DNA from: Marmoricola sp. | GTDB lineage: Bacteria; Actinomycetota; Actinomycetes; Propionibacteriales; Nocardioidaceae | Reading direction: 5' to 3' | Length of the DNA: 58,612 bases | Assembly (NCBI RefSeq): GCF_025965215.1 | Contig: NZ_JAOPXI010000065.1 | Coordinates: 1-58,612 of the forward strand | Notes under the pieces: model-generated | Told to the model about the DNA's origin: nothing | The model's database searches: none | The model's input: the letters and a program-made list of their open reading frames with translations, nothing else | Position numbers and translations under genes: made by a program | In this document: one piece after another, positions 1 through 9,041 of the stretch | Numbering within the stretch: the stretch's first letter is position 1 | Layout: each line of letters begins with the position of its first letter

Positions 1-1110
<1,110 letters not shown>

Positions 1111-1157
1111 CGGGTTTCGACCGGGACGGGGACGGGCGCCATGGCAGGCTGATCGCC

Positions 1158-2093
1158 ATGACGCTCGTCTCCGAACGCATCGGGCAGTTCTTCCATGAGG
1201 ACCGCCGCCTCGAGTACACCGAGTACGGCAGTGGCCACGACTGGGTCGTGCTGGTGCCCGGGCAGCTGATGCCGCGTCGGATGCACGAGCCGCTGGCACG
1301 CAAGATCGCTGCAGCGGGCGGCCACGTGGTCACCCTGGACCTGCTCGGCCACGGCCGCTCGGACCGCCCGGCCGATCCGCTGCTGTACTCGACGACCGCC
1401 TTCGGCGAGCAGGTCATCGCCCTGCTCGACCACCTCGACGCCGACCGGGCGGTTCTCGGCGGGACGTCGCTCGGCGCGAACGTCGCTCTCGAGGCTGCAC
1501 TGGCCGCACCCGAGCGGGTGACCGGACTGCTGCTGGAGATGCCTGTGCTGGACAACGCCGTCGAGGTCGGCATGCTCACCTCGGCCCCGCTGCTGTTCGC
1601 CGCACGGTTCGCCCCGCTCGCCGTGCGGGGCATCAGGATGCTGTCCCGCGCCGTGCCGCGCGGGATCGTGCCGTTCTGGGTCGGCGTCGGCCTGGACACG
1701 CTCGACCAGCGGCCCGCCGCCATGGCCGCCGCGGTGCACGGCATCTTCTTCGGACGCCTCGGACCGTCGGCAGCCCAGCGGGCGGCCATCGACGCACCGG
1801 CGTTGGTGATCGGGCACCCCTACGACCCGGTGCACCCGGTCGCGGATGCCCAGATGCTCGCCGAAGAGCTGACCGGATCGCGGTACCTCGCCGCCACCAG
1901 CGGCCTGGAGTGGCGGGTGCGCCCGGACCGGCTCGACCGGGCCGCTCTCGAGTTCGTCGCGGAGTGCTTCCGGCACCCGGAGGCCGGCAGGATGATCGGG
2001 GCATCCTCCTCATCTGTCACATTTGTCCCAATGACCGCGCCTCGTTGCGAGACGACCACTACCCTCGGCCGTGGGTCTCGTGAACGGGGGTAG
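1158..2093 (+). CDS. Alpha/beta-fold hydrolase
   Basis: 311-residue cytoplasmic protein without a signal peptide. Seen: an HG oxyanion segment (LLGHGRSD, residues 62-69) and a nucleophile elbow GTSLGAN with Ser104. A likely acid, Asp, lies in HPYDPVHP near residue 218. The canonical C-terminal catalytic His (usually in a GH dipeptide) is not evident: the expected segment reads SGLEWRVRPDRL. A related actinobacterial subgroup has a similar LELR.RPERL segment there, so this may be a property of the subfamily. The start is ATG 1158, chosen because the conserved N-terminus begins there; a CAGGCT hexamer lies 7 bases upstream. The substrate cannot be told. It ends 5 bases before the sensor kinase gene, so the two may be cotranscribed. 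Confidence 0.85.
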   Translation: MTLVSERIGQFFHEDRRLEYTEYGSGHDWVVLVPGQLMPRRMHEPLARKIAAAGGHVVTLDLLGHGRSDRPADPLLYSTTAFGEQVIALLDHLDADRAVLGGTSLGANVALEAALAAPERVTGLLLEMPVLDNAVEVGMLTSAPLLFAARFAPLAVRGIRMLSRAVPRGIVPFWVGVGLDTLDQRPAAMAAAVHGIFFGRLGPSAAQRAAIDAPALVIGHPYDPVHPVADAQMLAEELTGSRYLAATSGLEWRVRPDRLDRAALEFVAECFRHPEAGRMIGASSSSVTFVPMTAPRCETTTTLGRGSRERG

Positions 2094-2098
2094 GTCGG

Positions 2099-3754
2099 AT
2101 GCGCTCGAGGTCAGCGCTCATCCTGGGTATCCAGCACCTGCTCGGACGCGAGCACGCTGACCCGCGCGTGGCCCAGTACCTCTTCCTGATCCCGGTGATG
2201 GGCGATGCCGCCTGGGTCAGGCTGCACGCGTCCCCGCAGCTGGCTGACACCTACCTGGCGGGCCTGAGCATCGCCGGCGCTGCCACCCTCCTGGCCCTGG
2301 TGGTGGGCTTCGGCGTGCTCGCCGATCGCTGGAGCATCGTGGTCCCCGTCCTGGACCTCGTGGCCCTCTCGACCATGCGGCTCTCGCCGGAGAGCACCGC
2401 TGGCATCGTGCTCGTCTTCCCAGCCATCTGGCTCGGGCTCCAGTTCGGGCGGCGTGGGGTCTACACCACGGTGTTCACCGTGCTCGCCACTGTGGTCGGA
2501 CCGATCCTCGTGCACCACGAGAGGAGCACGGGTGTCGCCAGGACCGTGCAGGAACTGGTACTGGCGAGCATCTGCGTCGGGGTCGTCACGGCCACCGCGG
2601 ACATGTGGCAGTCCAAGGTTGCCGAGGCAGCGGACGCCCAGCGGATGCTCGAACGTGCCGTCGGCGACAGCGCCGAGCAGCGACGCTTCAACGAGGCGAT
2701 CCTCAACAGCGTCGACGTCGGCCTGCTCGCCCTAGACGCCCAGGGTCGGGTGCACTCGGTGAACCCCCGGCACCAGCGCTTCCTCGAGACGGTCGGCGGG
2801 ACCGAGGGGCCGCTGGACCGGGCGGGTCGCACCTTCGGCCCGGACGGGTTCACCGAGCTCGCCTCGGAGGAGCTCCCGACGTGGCGGGCGATGCACGGGG
2901 AGACCCTGCGCGACTACCTGATCTGGATCGGCGAGGACCTGGCCACCCGACGTGCCTTTGCCGTCTCGGTCTCACCGTTCTTCACCGCGGACGGCGGGTT
3001 CGACGGCGCCGTGCTGGCCTACCACGACATCACCGAGCTGATGACCGCTGCCCGGCTCAAGGACGAGTTCGTGGCCACGGTCAGCCATGAGCTGCGGACT
3101 CCGCTGACCTCGATCGTGGGCTACGTCGACGTGCTCCTCGAGGACGTCCAGGGCATCCCGCCGGACGCCCGGCCGTTCCTGCTCACCGTGCAGCGCAATG
3201 CCCGCCGGCTGCACCGCCTGGTGGACGACCTGCTCTCCGACGCCCTCAAGCTCGGCAAGGCCGAGCTCCACCTGGGCCGGATCTCGTTCGCCGCCGTGGT
3301 CCGCGCGTCCGCGGTCGAGGCGGAGAAGTCCGCGCTGGCTGCGGGACTCGATTTCAACGTCTCGATCGGCCGGGCCATCCTCGAGATCAGCGGCGACAGC
3401 GAGCGACTTTCCCAGGTCATCGACAACGTCTTCAACAACGCGATCAAGTTCACCCCTCGCGGTGGGTCGATCACCGGGCAGGTCCAGCGCGAGGGCCGCG
3501 ATGCCGTCGTACGGATCACCGACACGGGGCGCGGCATCCCACCGGACGAGCTCGAGGACGTCTTCGTGAAGTTCTACCGCTCACCCGGCGTCCAGACCGA
3601 CGCGATTCCCGGTACCGGTCTGGGACTGGCGATCTCCCGGACGATCGTCGAGGCGCACGGCGGGACCATCGAGGTGATGAGCACGGTCGGCGTCGGCACC
3701 ACCCTGGAGATCCGGCTGCCGCTCGCCGGGCCGCGCGTCGCACGACTCGCGTGA
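2099..3754 (+). CDS. Membrane sensor histidine kinase (PAS, HisKA, HATPase)
   Basis: 551 residues. Four or five hydrophobic segments between about residues 45 and 165 form an integral-membrane sensory module. A linker and a PAS-like domain (about 195-310, starting RRFNEAILNSVDVGLLALD) follow. The dimerisation/phosphoacceptor helix is FVATVSHELRTPLTSI with His330. The ATPase domain shows the N box (DNVFNNAIKFT, about 440), G1 (DTGRGIP, about 475) and G2 (GTGLGLAIS, about 505). It should autophosphorylate His330 and pass the phosphate to a response regulator, but none is encoded next to it, so this is an orphan kinase. ATG 2099 follows a weak purine-rich stretch (GGGGGTAGG). The signal sensed is unknown. 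Confidence 0.93.
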   Translation: MRSRSALILGIQHLLGREHADPRVAQYLFLIPVMGDAAWVRLHASPQLADTYLAGLSIAGAATLLALVVGFGVLADRWSIVVPVLDLVALSTMRLSPESTAGIVLVFPAIWLGLQFGRRGVYTTVFTVLATVVGPILVHHERSTGVARTVQELVLASICVGVVTATADMWQSKVAEAADAQRMLERAVGDSAEQRRFNEAILNSVDVGLLALDAQGRVHSVNPRHQRFLETVGGTEGPLDRAGRTFGPDGFTELASEELPTWRAMHGETLRDYLIWIGEDLATRRAFAVSVSPFFTADGGFDGAVLAYHDITELMTAARLKDEFVATVSHELRTPLTSIVGYVDVLLEDVQGIPPDARPFLLTVQRNARRLHRLVDDLLSDALKLGKAELHLGRISFAAVVRASAVEAEKSALAAGLDFNVSIGRAILEISGDSERLSQVIDNVFNNAIKFTPRGGSITGQVQREGRDAVVRITDTGRGIPPDELEDVFVKFYRSPGVQTDAIPGTGLGLAISRTIVEAHGGTIEVMSTVGVGTTLEIRLPLAGPRVARLA

Positions 3755-3778
3755 ACACCGGCGGGAGACACTGGGACG

Positions 3779-4507
3779 GTGCCCCTCTACAGCGATGAAG
3801 CGATCGTGCTGCGCACGCGCAAGCTCGCGGAGGCCGACCGGATCATCACCCTGCTCACCCGCGAGCACGGCATCGTCCGGGCGGTCGCCAAAGGGGTACG
3901 CCGTACCACCAGCCGTTTCGGTTCGCGGCTCGAACCGTTCACCCACGTCGACCTGCAGCTCGCCGAGGGCCGCAACCTCGACACCATCACCCAGGCCGTG
4001 ACCCGGGCGCCCTTCGGGGAGTCGATCAGCTCCGACTACGACCGGTACACGACCGCCTCGGTGATGCTGGAGACGGCAGAGCGGCTGGTTGCCGAGGAAC
4101 GCGAGCCGGCCGTGCAGCAGTACCTGCTCCTCGTCGGGGGCCTGCGCGCGATGGCGGCCGGCGAGCACCGCGCCTCGGACGTGATGGACTCGTTCGTGCT
4201 GCGGTCGCTGTCAGTAGCGGGGTATGCGCCGTCGTTCGACACGTGTGCGCGGTGTGGCGCCGAGGGCCCGCATCGCGCGTTCCACCCGGCCTCTGGTGGC
4301 GTGCTGTGTGCCGACTGCCGGATGCCCGGATCCGCGCAGCCCGCGGCCGCGACCGTCCGACTGCTCGGCGCCCTGCTCGCCGGCGACTGGGTGGTGGTGG
4401 ACGCTGCCGAGGACCGCGATCGTCGCGAGGCCCGAGGCTTGGTCTCGGCGTACCTGGCCTGGCACCTCGAGCGCGGGCTCCGATCGCTGCCCTATGCCAC
4501 CAGTTGA
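3779..4507 (+). CDS. recO: DNA repair protein RecO
   Basis: RecO anneals single strands and helps RecF/RecR load RecA at gaps. 242 residues, the usual family length. The N-terminus (YSDEAIVLRTRKLAEADRI) is the OB fold, followed by the helical domain. A zinc site is formed by CARC near residue 154 and CADC near residue 178. The GTG start at 3779 gives the conserved N-terminus; GACACT ends 6 bases before it, so a leaderless start is possible. It lies just upstream of the isoprenyl transferase gene, an arrangement common in actinobacteria. Confidence 0.95.
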   Translation: MPLYSDEAIVLRTRKLAEADRIITLLTREHGIVRAVAKGVRRTTSRFGSRLEPFTHVDLQLAEGRNLDTITQAVTRAPFGESISSDYDRYTTASVMLETAERLVAEEREPAVQQYLLLVGGLRAMAAGEHRASDVMDSFVLRSLSVAGYAPSFDTCARCGAEGPHRAFHPASGGVLCADCRMPGSAQPAAATVRLLGALLAGDWVVVDAAEDRDRREARGLVSAYLAWHLERGLRSLPYATS

Positions 4508-4588
4508 GTAGGGTCCGCGTCGGTGATCCTGGCTGCGCCCGTCAACGGGTTGTCGGCTACTCGGTCACGAGCAAGCTCGGAGGCTCGC

Positions 4589-4600
4589 TAGCCTCTACCC
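4589..4600 (+). promoter_or_regulatory. Predicted -10 of a leaderless promoter for uppS
   Basis: TAGCCT at 4589-4594 is followed by exactly 6 bases and then the GTG start at 4601. No Shine-Dalgarno is present. The hexamer sits in a 6-bp inverted repeat (GAGGCT/AGCCTC, 4580-4595). A transcript starting at or next to the G of GTG is inferred. Confidence 0.5.
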
Positions 4601-5410
4601 GTGCGTAGAAGTCGTCGCGAGTCCGCAGCCCCTCGATCGTTCGCGCCGCCCGAGCCGCACCCCAGTGGCGCGCGGCCGCCGGCCATCCCGGCAGACCTGG
4701 TCCCGGCGCACGTCGCGGTGATCATGGACGGCAACGGTCGCTGGGCCAACCAGCGTGGCCTGCTGCGCACGGCGGGCCACGAACGCGGCGAGCAGGCGCT
4801 GGTCGAGGTCGTCAAGGGGGCCATCGAGATCGGCGTGAAGGCGGTCTCGGCGTACGCCTTCTCGACCGAGAACTGGTCGCGCTCGCCCGACGAGGTGAAG
4901 TTCCTCATGGGCTTCAACCGCGACGTCGTACGCCGGCGCCGCGAGGAGCTGCACGCGCTCGGGGTCCGCGTCCGGTGGGCCGGTCGCGAGCCCCGGTTGT
5001 GGCGCTCCGTGATCAGGGAGCTCCGGGTCGCCGAGGAGCTCACCGCCGACAACGACGTCCTGACGCTGACGATGTGCGTGAACTACGGAGGCCGTGCCGA
5101 GATCGCCGACGCCGCGCGCAACCTGGCCCTCGACGTGGCGGCTGGCAAGGTCAACCCCCAGCGCATCGACGAGCGCACCTTCGCGCGCTACCTGTACGTG
5201 CCCGAGGAGTCCGAGGCCGACATGGTCTGGCGTACGTCGGGGGAGGAGCGGTTGAGCAACTTCATGCTCTGGCAGGCGGCGTACTCCGAGTTCGTCTTCA
5301 CCGACGTGCTCTGGCCCGATGTCGACCGGATCGAGCTCTGGAAGGCCGTCGAGATCTACGCACAACGGCATCGCAAATTCGGTGCTGCTGAAGACCGGCC
5401 TAACAGCTAG
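4601..5410 (+). CDS. uppS: Isoprenyl transferase (long-chain cis-prenyl diphosphate synthase)
   Basis: Adds isopentenyl diphosphate units in cis to make the C50/C55 polyprenyl diphosphate that carries cell-wall and glycan precursors. 269 residues. The pyrophosphate-binding motif HVAVIMDGNGRW has its catalytic Asp at about residue 43. ENWSRSPDEV and the C-terminal RTSGEERLSNFMLWQAAYSE are family hallmarks. The sequence cannot say whether the product is decaprenyl or undecaprenyl. GTG 4601 is the only sensible start. The 3' end overlaps the convergent zur gene by 11 bases. The product would supply the lipid carrier for the glycan locus at 41-53 kb. Confidence 0.94.
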   Translation: MRRSRRESAAPRSFAPPEPHPSGARPPAIPADLVPAHVAVIMDGNGRWANQRGLLRTAGHERGEQALVEVVKGAIEIGVKAVSAYAFSTENWSRSPDEVKFLMGFNRDVVRRRREELHALGVRVRWAGREPRLWRSVIRELRVAEELTADNDVLTLTMCVNYGGRAEIADAARNLALDVAAGKVNPQRIDERTFARYLYVPEESEADMVWRTSGEERLSNFMLWQAAYSEFVFTDVLWPDVDRIELWKAVEIYAQRHRKFGAAEDRPNS

Positions 5411-5795
5411 CGCACGTCCCGAAGATCTCCAGCGTGTGGCTGACGTCGGTGAAGCCATGCTCGTCGGCAACCGCTCGGGTCCACGTCTCCACGGCTGGGC
5501 CTTCGACCTCGACGGTCCTCCCGCAGGTCCGGCAGACCAGGTGGTGGTGATGGCTGTCGCTGCAGTGGCGGTAGACCGCCTCGCCGGCCTCGGACCGGAG
5601 CATGTCGACCTGGCCGGCATCGGCGAGCGCCTGGAGTGCCCGGTAGACCGTGGAGAGCCCCACGTTGTCGCCCGCGGCGCGCAGCACCTCGTGGATCTCC
5701 TGTGCGCTGCGGAACTCACCGCACTCCTGGAGGGCCGCGACCACGGCGCGACGCTGCCTGGTCGGGCGCAGCGCGGAATCGTCAGTGTTCGTCAT
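5400..5795 (-). CDS. zur: Fur-family zinc uptake regulator Zur
   Basis: 131-residue winged-helix metalloregulator that represses zinc-uptake genes when Zn2+ is bound. The DNA-binding domain spans residues 1-80 (recognition segment GLSTVYRALQALADAG). The metal region has SHHHHLVCRTCG (His82-85, Cys88, Cys91) and a C-terminal Cys pair GTCASC (Cys128, Cys131), the four-Cys structural zinc site of Fur proteins. It is the last gene of a znuA-znuC-znuB-zur operon: its ATG lies inside the end of znuB (14-base overlap). This gives autoregulation through the Zur boxes before znuA. Zur is preferred to Fur because of the genomic context. Confidence 0.93.
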   Translation of the reverse strand: MTNTDDSALRPTRQRRAVVAALQECGEFRSAQEIHEVLRAAGDNVGLSTVYRALQALADAGQVDMLRSEAGEAVYRHCSDSHHHHLVCRTCGRTVEVEGPAVETWTRAVADEHGFTDVSHTLEIFGTCASC

Positions 5796-6780
5796 AGTGC
5801 CCTCCGTGCACGGCGTGCCGGTGTCCGTCGTGGATGTAGTCGATGTGGTCGCCGTGCTCGACAGCGAGATGCCCGCATCCCGGCCCGTGGTCGTGCCCGT
5901 GCGGCTCCTCGACGGGATTCTCCTCGAGCTCGCCGGGCAGGACGTCGGCCGCGAACGGTATCCGGGCCTTGCGCCGTCGCTGGACCAGGACTCCGACCGG
6001 AGCGGTCAGCGCGAAGCCGGCCAGCGCCACCAGCACGATCATCGGGCCCGGGGGCGCGTCCATGAACGCGGTGGCCGACACGCCTGTGAGCGCGGCGATC
6101 GTGCCGGCGCCCATCGCCGCGAACATCGTCACCCGGAAGCTCCGGGCGAACTGCTGCGAGGTGGCGACCGGGATGATCATCAGCGCGCTGACCAGCAGCA
6201 GGCCGACGGTGCGCATCGCCACGCTGACCGATACGGCGGCGAGCACCGAGATCAGCACGTTGTAGAAGCGCACGTTCAGGCCACTCGTTCGCGCGAAGTC
6301 CTCGTCGTTGGACACCGCGAACAGCTGGGGGAGCAGTGCGATCGCGAGCACCAGGATCACTGCGGCGAGGCCGACACTGACCCAGACGTCGGACCACGAG
6401 ATCGCGGTGATGGATCCGAAGAGGTAACCCTGCAGGGCGTACGCGCCGTTCCCGGCCATCTGGATCAGGACCAGGCCGCCGGCGATGCCGCCGTAGAACA
6501 GCAGCGCCAGCGCGACGTCACCCGAAGCCTTGCCGCTGGAGCGGATCAGCTCGATCAGCAGCGCACCCGCGACCGCGATGACGATCGCCGAGAGGGTGGG
6601 GGAGGTGCCGGTCAGGAGCCCGAGCGCGACCCCGGTGACGCAGATGTGCCCGATGCCGTCGCCCAACAGGGACAGCCGACGCTGGACCAGGTAGGTGCCC
6701 ACGGTCGGTGCCGCGAGCCCGGTCACCGCGGCGGCGATCAGCGCTCGCAGCATGATCTGGGAGGTCAGGACGTCGAACAT
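5782..6780 (-). CDS. znuB: Zinc ABC transporter permease with His-rich tail
   Basis: 332-residue ABC-3 family permease that moves Zn2+ delivered by the ZnuA lipoprotein. Eight or nine hydrophobic segments occupy residues 8-265, including the family segment RRLSLLGDGIGHICVTGVALG. After the last membrane segment comes a basic stretch (VQRRRKARIPF), which predicts a cytoplasmic C-terminus. The last 41 residues then hold 12 His plus Asp/Glu, for example PHGHDHGPGCGH. That tail is unusual for the family and looks like a metal-binding or buffering extension. Its start overlaps the znuC stop by one base (TGATG) and its end overlaps zur by 14 bases. Confidence 0.95.
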   Translation of the reverse strand: MFDVLTSQIMLRALIAAAVTGLAAPTVGTYLVQRRLSLLGDGIGHICVTGVALGLLTGTSPTLSAIVIAVAGALLIELIRSSGKASGDVALALLFYGGIAGGLVLIQMAGNGAYALQGYLFGSITAISWSDVWVSVGLAAVILVLAIALLPQLFAVSNDEDFARTSGLNVRFYNVLISVLAAVSVSVAMRTVGLLLVSALMIIPVATSQQFARSFRVTMFAAMGAGTIAALTGVSATAFMDAPPGPMIVLVALAGFALTAPVGVLVQRRRKARIPFAADVLPGELEENPVEEPHGHDHGPGCGHLAVEHGDHIDYIHDGHRHAVHGGHYDEH

Positions 6781-7556
6781 CAGGCACCGTCCAGCGGAGC
6801 GACGACCCGGGGTCCGATGGGTGTCCGGACCGGAGGATGGTGGTGATGGCCGTGGTCATGGCCGGCAGAGACTCCCTCGGGTGGACCGTCGTAGAGGATG
6901 CGGCCGTCGCGCATCAGGATCGCGCGATCGATGAGCGGTTCGAACGGCCCTAGTTCGTGCAGCACCACCAGGATCGTGGCGCCCTCGGCCGCGCGAGCCG
7001 CCAGCGTCTCGGCGATGTCGTACTGGCTGGCCAGGTCGACCCCGGCGTTCGGCTCGTCCAGGACCAGCAGCTCGGGGCGGCCGGCCAGCGTGCGGGCGAT
7101 CAGCACCCGTTGCTGCTGGCCCCCGGACAACGTGGAGACCTGGTGGCGGATCCGGTCGGTGAGCCCGACCTGCTCGATGGCGGCGTCGATGGCGTCGCGA
7201 TCCGCCCGGCGCAACGGCATCAGCGGCCGACGGTGCGACATCCGCCCCGACGCGACCACCTCCCAGACGCTGGACGGCACGCCCTGGGCGATCGTCGACC
7301 GTTGCGGGACGTAGCCCAGGCGTGACCACCGGGTGAAGTCGCCCAACGGGGTCCCGAAGAGCTTGATCTCGCCGCTCGTGGTCGGGTTGAGGCCGACCAC
7401 CGCCTTGACCAGGGTCGACTTGCCGGAGCCGTTGGACCCGAGCAGGGCAACGACCTCGCCGCGTCGTACCTCGAGGTCGATGCCGCGCAGGATCGGTCGA
7501 CCACCGAGCGACACCGCACCGGCGGTGACCTCGACGACCGTCGGGGACTGGGTCAT
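6780..7556 (-). CDS. znuC: Zinc ABC transporter ATP-binding protein with His-rich tail
   Basis: 258-residue ATPase that powers zinc import. Walker A is GSNGSGKST (residues 40-48), the signature is LSGGQQQRVLIART, Walker B is ELLVLDEP and the switch His is in VVLHELG. Near the C-terminus is a His cluster, SAGHDHGHHHHPP, with six His in nine residues, outside the normal ATPase fold. It overlaps the end of znuA by 4 bases and the start of znuB by 1 base, so the three are translationally coupled. Confidence 0.95.
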   Translation of the reverse strand: MTQSPTVVEVTAGAVSLGGRPILRGIDLEVRRGEVVALLGSNGSGKSTLVKAVVGLNPTTSGEIKLFGTPLGDFTRWSRLGYVPQRSTIAQGVPSSVWEVVASGRMSHRRPLMPLRRADRDAIDAAIEQVGLTDRIRHQVSTLSGGQQQRVLIARTLAGRPELLVLDEPNAGVDLASQYDIAETLAARAAEGATILVVLHELGPFEPLIDRAILMRDGRILYDGPPEGVSAGHDHGHHHHPPVRTPIGPRVVAPLDGA

Positions 7557-8467
7557 GAGCAGGAGTCTGCCTTCTGGATCGCCTTCAGGTTCTCGCGCAT
7601 CAGAGTCAGGTACGTCGCGCGCGGGTCGGAGGAGTTCAGGCCCTCGATCGGATCCAGCACCGCCGTGGTGATGTGCAGGTCTGCGGCGAGGGCGTCGGCC
7701 AGCTTCGGACTGGCCAACCGCTCGCTGAAGACGGTGCTGATCCTGTCGCTGCGAATCAGGGCGGCCAGCTCCGCGAGGTGCTTCGGCGACGGCTCGGCGT
7801 CGGGCGAGATCCCGGCGATCGGATGAACGGCCAGGCCGTAGCGCCGGCCGAGGTACTCGAAGGCGTCGTGGCTGACGACCAGGGTGTTCGACGCGCAGTG
7901 CGCGAGCCCGGTCCGGAAGTCGCGGTCGAGGGCGGTCAGGTCAGCCTGGAGCGAGACATCGTTGGCCCGGTAGCCGGCTGCGTGCGCCGGATCCGCCTTG
8001 ACCATCGCGGCTGTGAATGCCGTGGCGACCTTCGCCAGCAGGGTCGGGTCCTGCCAGAAGTGCGGGTCGCCGGCGGTGCCGTTCGGGGTCCGGGCGAACT
8101 CGTTGCCGAGACCCGGCGGTACGGCGGAGAGGGTGACGATGTCGGTCACGTTCACCGCTGCCTTCGGCGGATCGTTCGCGATGGCCTGGTCGACTCCCGG
8201 CTGCAGGCCCTTCTCGTAGAGCGCGACCGCGGCCCCCGAGACTTCGAAGGCCTGGCGCGGCGTCAGCTCCAGGTCGTGCGGCTCGGCGCCGGGGTGCGTC
8301 AGGTTGGTGACGTCTGCGTCGCCGCCGACGATCCGCTGGGCGATGAACTGGAGCGGGTAGAACGACGCCACGACCTGGGGCTTGCCATCGGTCGGTACGG
8401 CGCTGCTGCAGGCCGCCAGCGGGACGAGAAGCAGCGTGGGTAGGGCGAGGACCAGACGTCGCGACAT
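7553..8467 (-). CDS. znuA: Zinc ABC transporter substrate-binding lipoprotein
   Basis: 304-residue cluster A-I metal-binding lipoprotein. The signal peptide has a lipobox, LAAC, with Cys20. Probable Zn ligands are the His in AEPHDLE, DPHFWQD and VVSHDAFEYL, plus an acidic residue in VFSERLASP. The His-rich loop usual in ZnuA is absent; only a short neutral segment precedes DPHFW. I chose ATG 8467. The only other in-frame start is TTG 8482, which would add five residues encoded by the Zur box itself. There is no Shine-Dalgarno. A promoter places +1 at the A of this ATG, so the mRNA is probably leaderless. First gene of the znuACB-zur operon. Confidence 0.94.
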   Translation of the reverse strand: MSRRLVLALPTLLLVPLAACSSAVPTDGKPQVVASFYPLQFIAQRIVGGDADVTNLTHPGAEPHDLELTPRQAFEVSGAAVALYEKGLQPGVDQAIANDPPKAAVNVTDIVTLSAVPPGLGNEFARTPNGTAGDPHFWQDPTLLAKVATAFTAAMVKADPAHAAGYRANDVSLQADLTALDRDFRTGLAHCASNTLVVSHDAFEYLGRRYGLAVHPIAGISPDAEPSPKHLAELAALIRSDRISTVFSERLASPKLADALAADLHITTAVLDPIEGLNSSDPRATYLTLMRENLKAIQKADSCS

Positions 8468-8504
8468 GACAATGATTCTCAATCGGAATGAGAATCATTG
8501 TCAA
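8467..8504 (-). promoter_or_regulatory. znu promoter overlapped by two Zur boxes
   Basis: Positions 8467-8481 and 8489-8503 are perfect reverse complements (15-base arms, 7-base spacer). Each arm is itself a 7-1-7 palindrome, TGANAATNATTNTCA, which matches the actinobacterial Zur box pattern as I know it. On the minus strand TTGACA (8504-8499) and GAGAAT (8480-8475) are 18 bases apart, and +1 falls at the znuA ATG. Both elements lie in the boxes, so zinc-loaded Zur would block RNA polymerase directly. Centre-to-centre distance is 22 bp, about two helical turns. Confidence 0.85.
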
Positions 8505-8616
8505 GTCGAGCGAGCGCTTCGCCGGTGACACCGCCCGCTTCCTGGGGTACTGAATCCGGTCGTCGAGCGTGCCGAGATGCGATGGCCTTGGGCTCAAATG
8601 CGACCACCTCAGCCAC

Positions 8617-8628
8617 TAGCCTGACTGC
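8617..8628 (+). promoter_or_regulatory. Predicted -10 of a leaderless promoter for the 8629 gene
   Basis: TAGCCT at 8617-8622 is followed by 6 bases and the ATG at 8629. No Shine-Dalgarno is present. The Zur boxes end more than 110 bases away, so control by Zur is not implied. Confidence 0.5.
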
Positions 8629-8952
8629 ATGCTCGTGGTGAACCGCTTCCAGTCAGCTGATGCGGCCTTCCGCGCCGACCTCGAGAGCGCCCTCGCTGTT
8701 CTCGGCGCCCAGACCGGCTGCGAGGACGCCCGGCTCGGGCGCAACGTCGACGACCCGGAGCTGTGGGTGATGGTGACCCGCTGGCGCGATGTCGGCAGCT
8801 ACCGTCGCGCCTTGTCGTCGTACGACGTCAAGATGGGTGCCGTCCGCACTCTCAGCCTGGCGATCGAGGAGCCGAGCGCCTTCGAGGCCGTGGAGCCAGG
8901 GCTCGACACCGACCTCAATACCGCGGTGCCCCGCGACCTCGGCGCTCGCTAA
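8629..8952 (+). CDS. Antibiotic biosynthesis monooxygenase-fold small protein
   Basis: 107-residue soluble protein with the pattern of the dimeric alpha/beta ABM fold: strand LVVNRF, helix [20 protein letters not shown], strand [20 protein letters not shown], and helix [16 protein letters not shown] proteins include quinone and heme-oxidising enzymes, but many adjacent to housekeeping genes have no known substrate. Family identification is moderate and the function is unknown. It is divergent from znuA and precedes glyS by 89 bases. Confidence 0.7.
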   Translation: MLVVNRFQSADAAFRADLESALAVLGAQTGCEDARLGRNVDDPELWVMVTRWRDVGSYRRALSSYDVKMGAVRTLSLAIEEPSAFEAVEPGLDTDLNTAVPRDLGAR

Positions 8953-8955
8953 GGT
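8950..8955 (+). promoter_or_regulatory. Candidate -10 for glyS
   Basis: TAAGGT overlaps the stop codon of the preceding gene and would start a glyS transcript with a leader of about 80 bases. I see no T-box elements or riboswitch in the leader. Weak prediction based on one hexamer. Confidence 0.3.
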
Positions 8956-9041
8956 TGGGCCTCGCGCAGCACGCGCGATGCTCGCCGGCAGCCAGTCGGC
9001 AACAGTGCCTCGGCACAGCAGATGCAGGAGCTGAACCTCTC

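Noticed and set aside
8468-8482. TTG 8482 as znuA start
   Set aside because: It would place Zur-box DNA in the coding region and lengthen the signal peptide; promoter spacing points to ATG 8467.
8953-9041. T-box or riboswitch before glyS
   Set aside because: Too short, with no T-box sequence and no anti-terminator structure.
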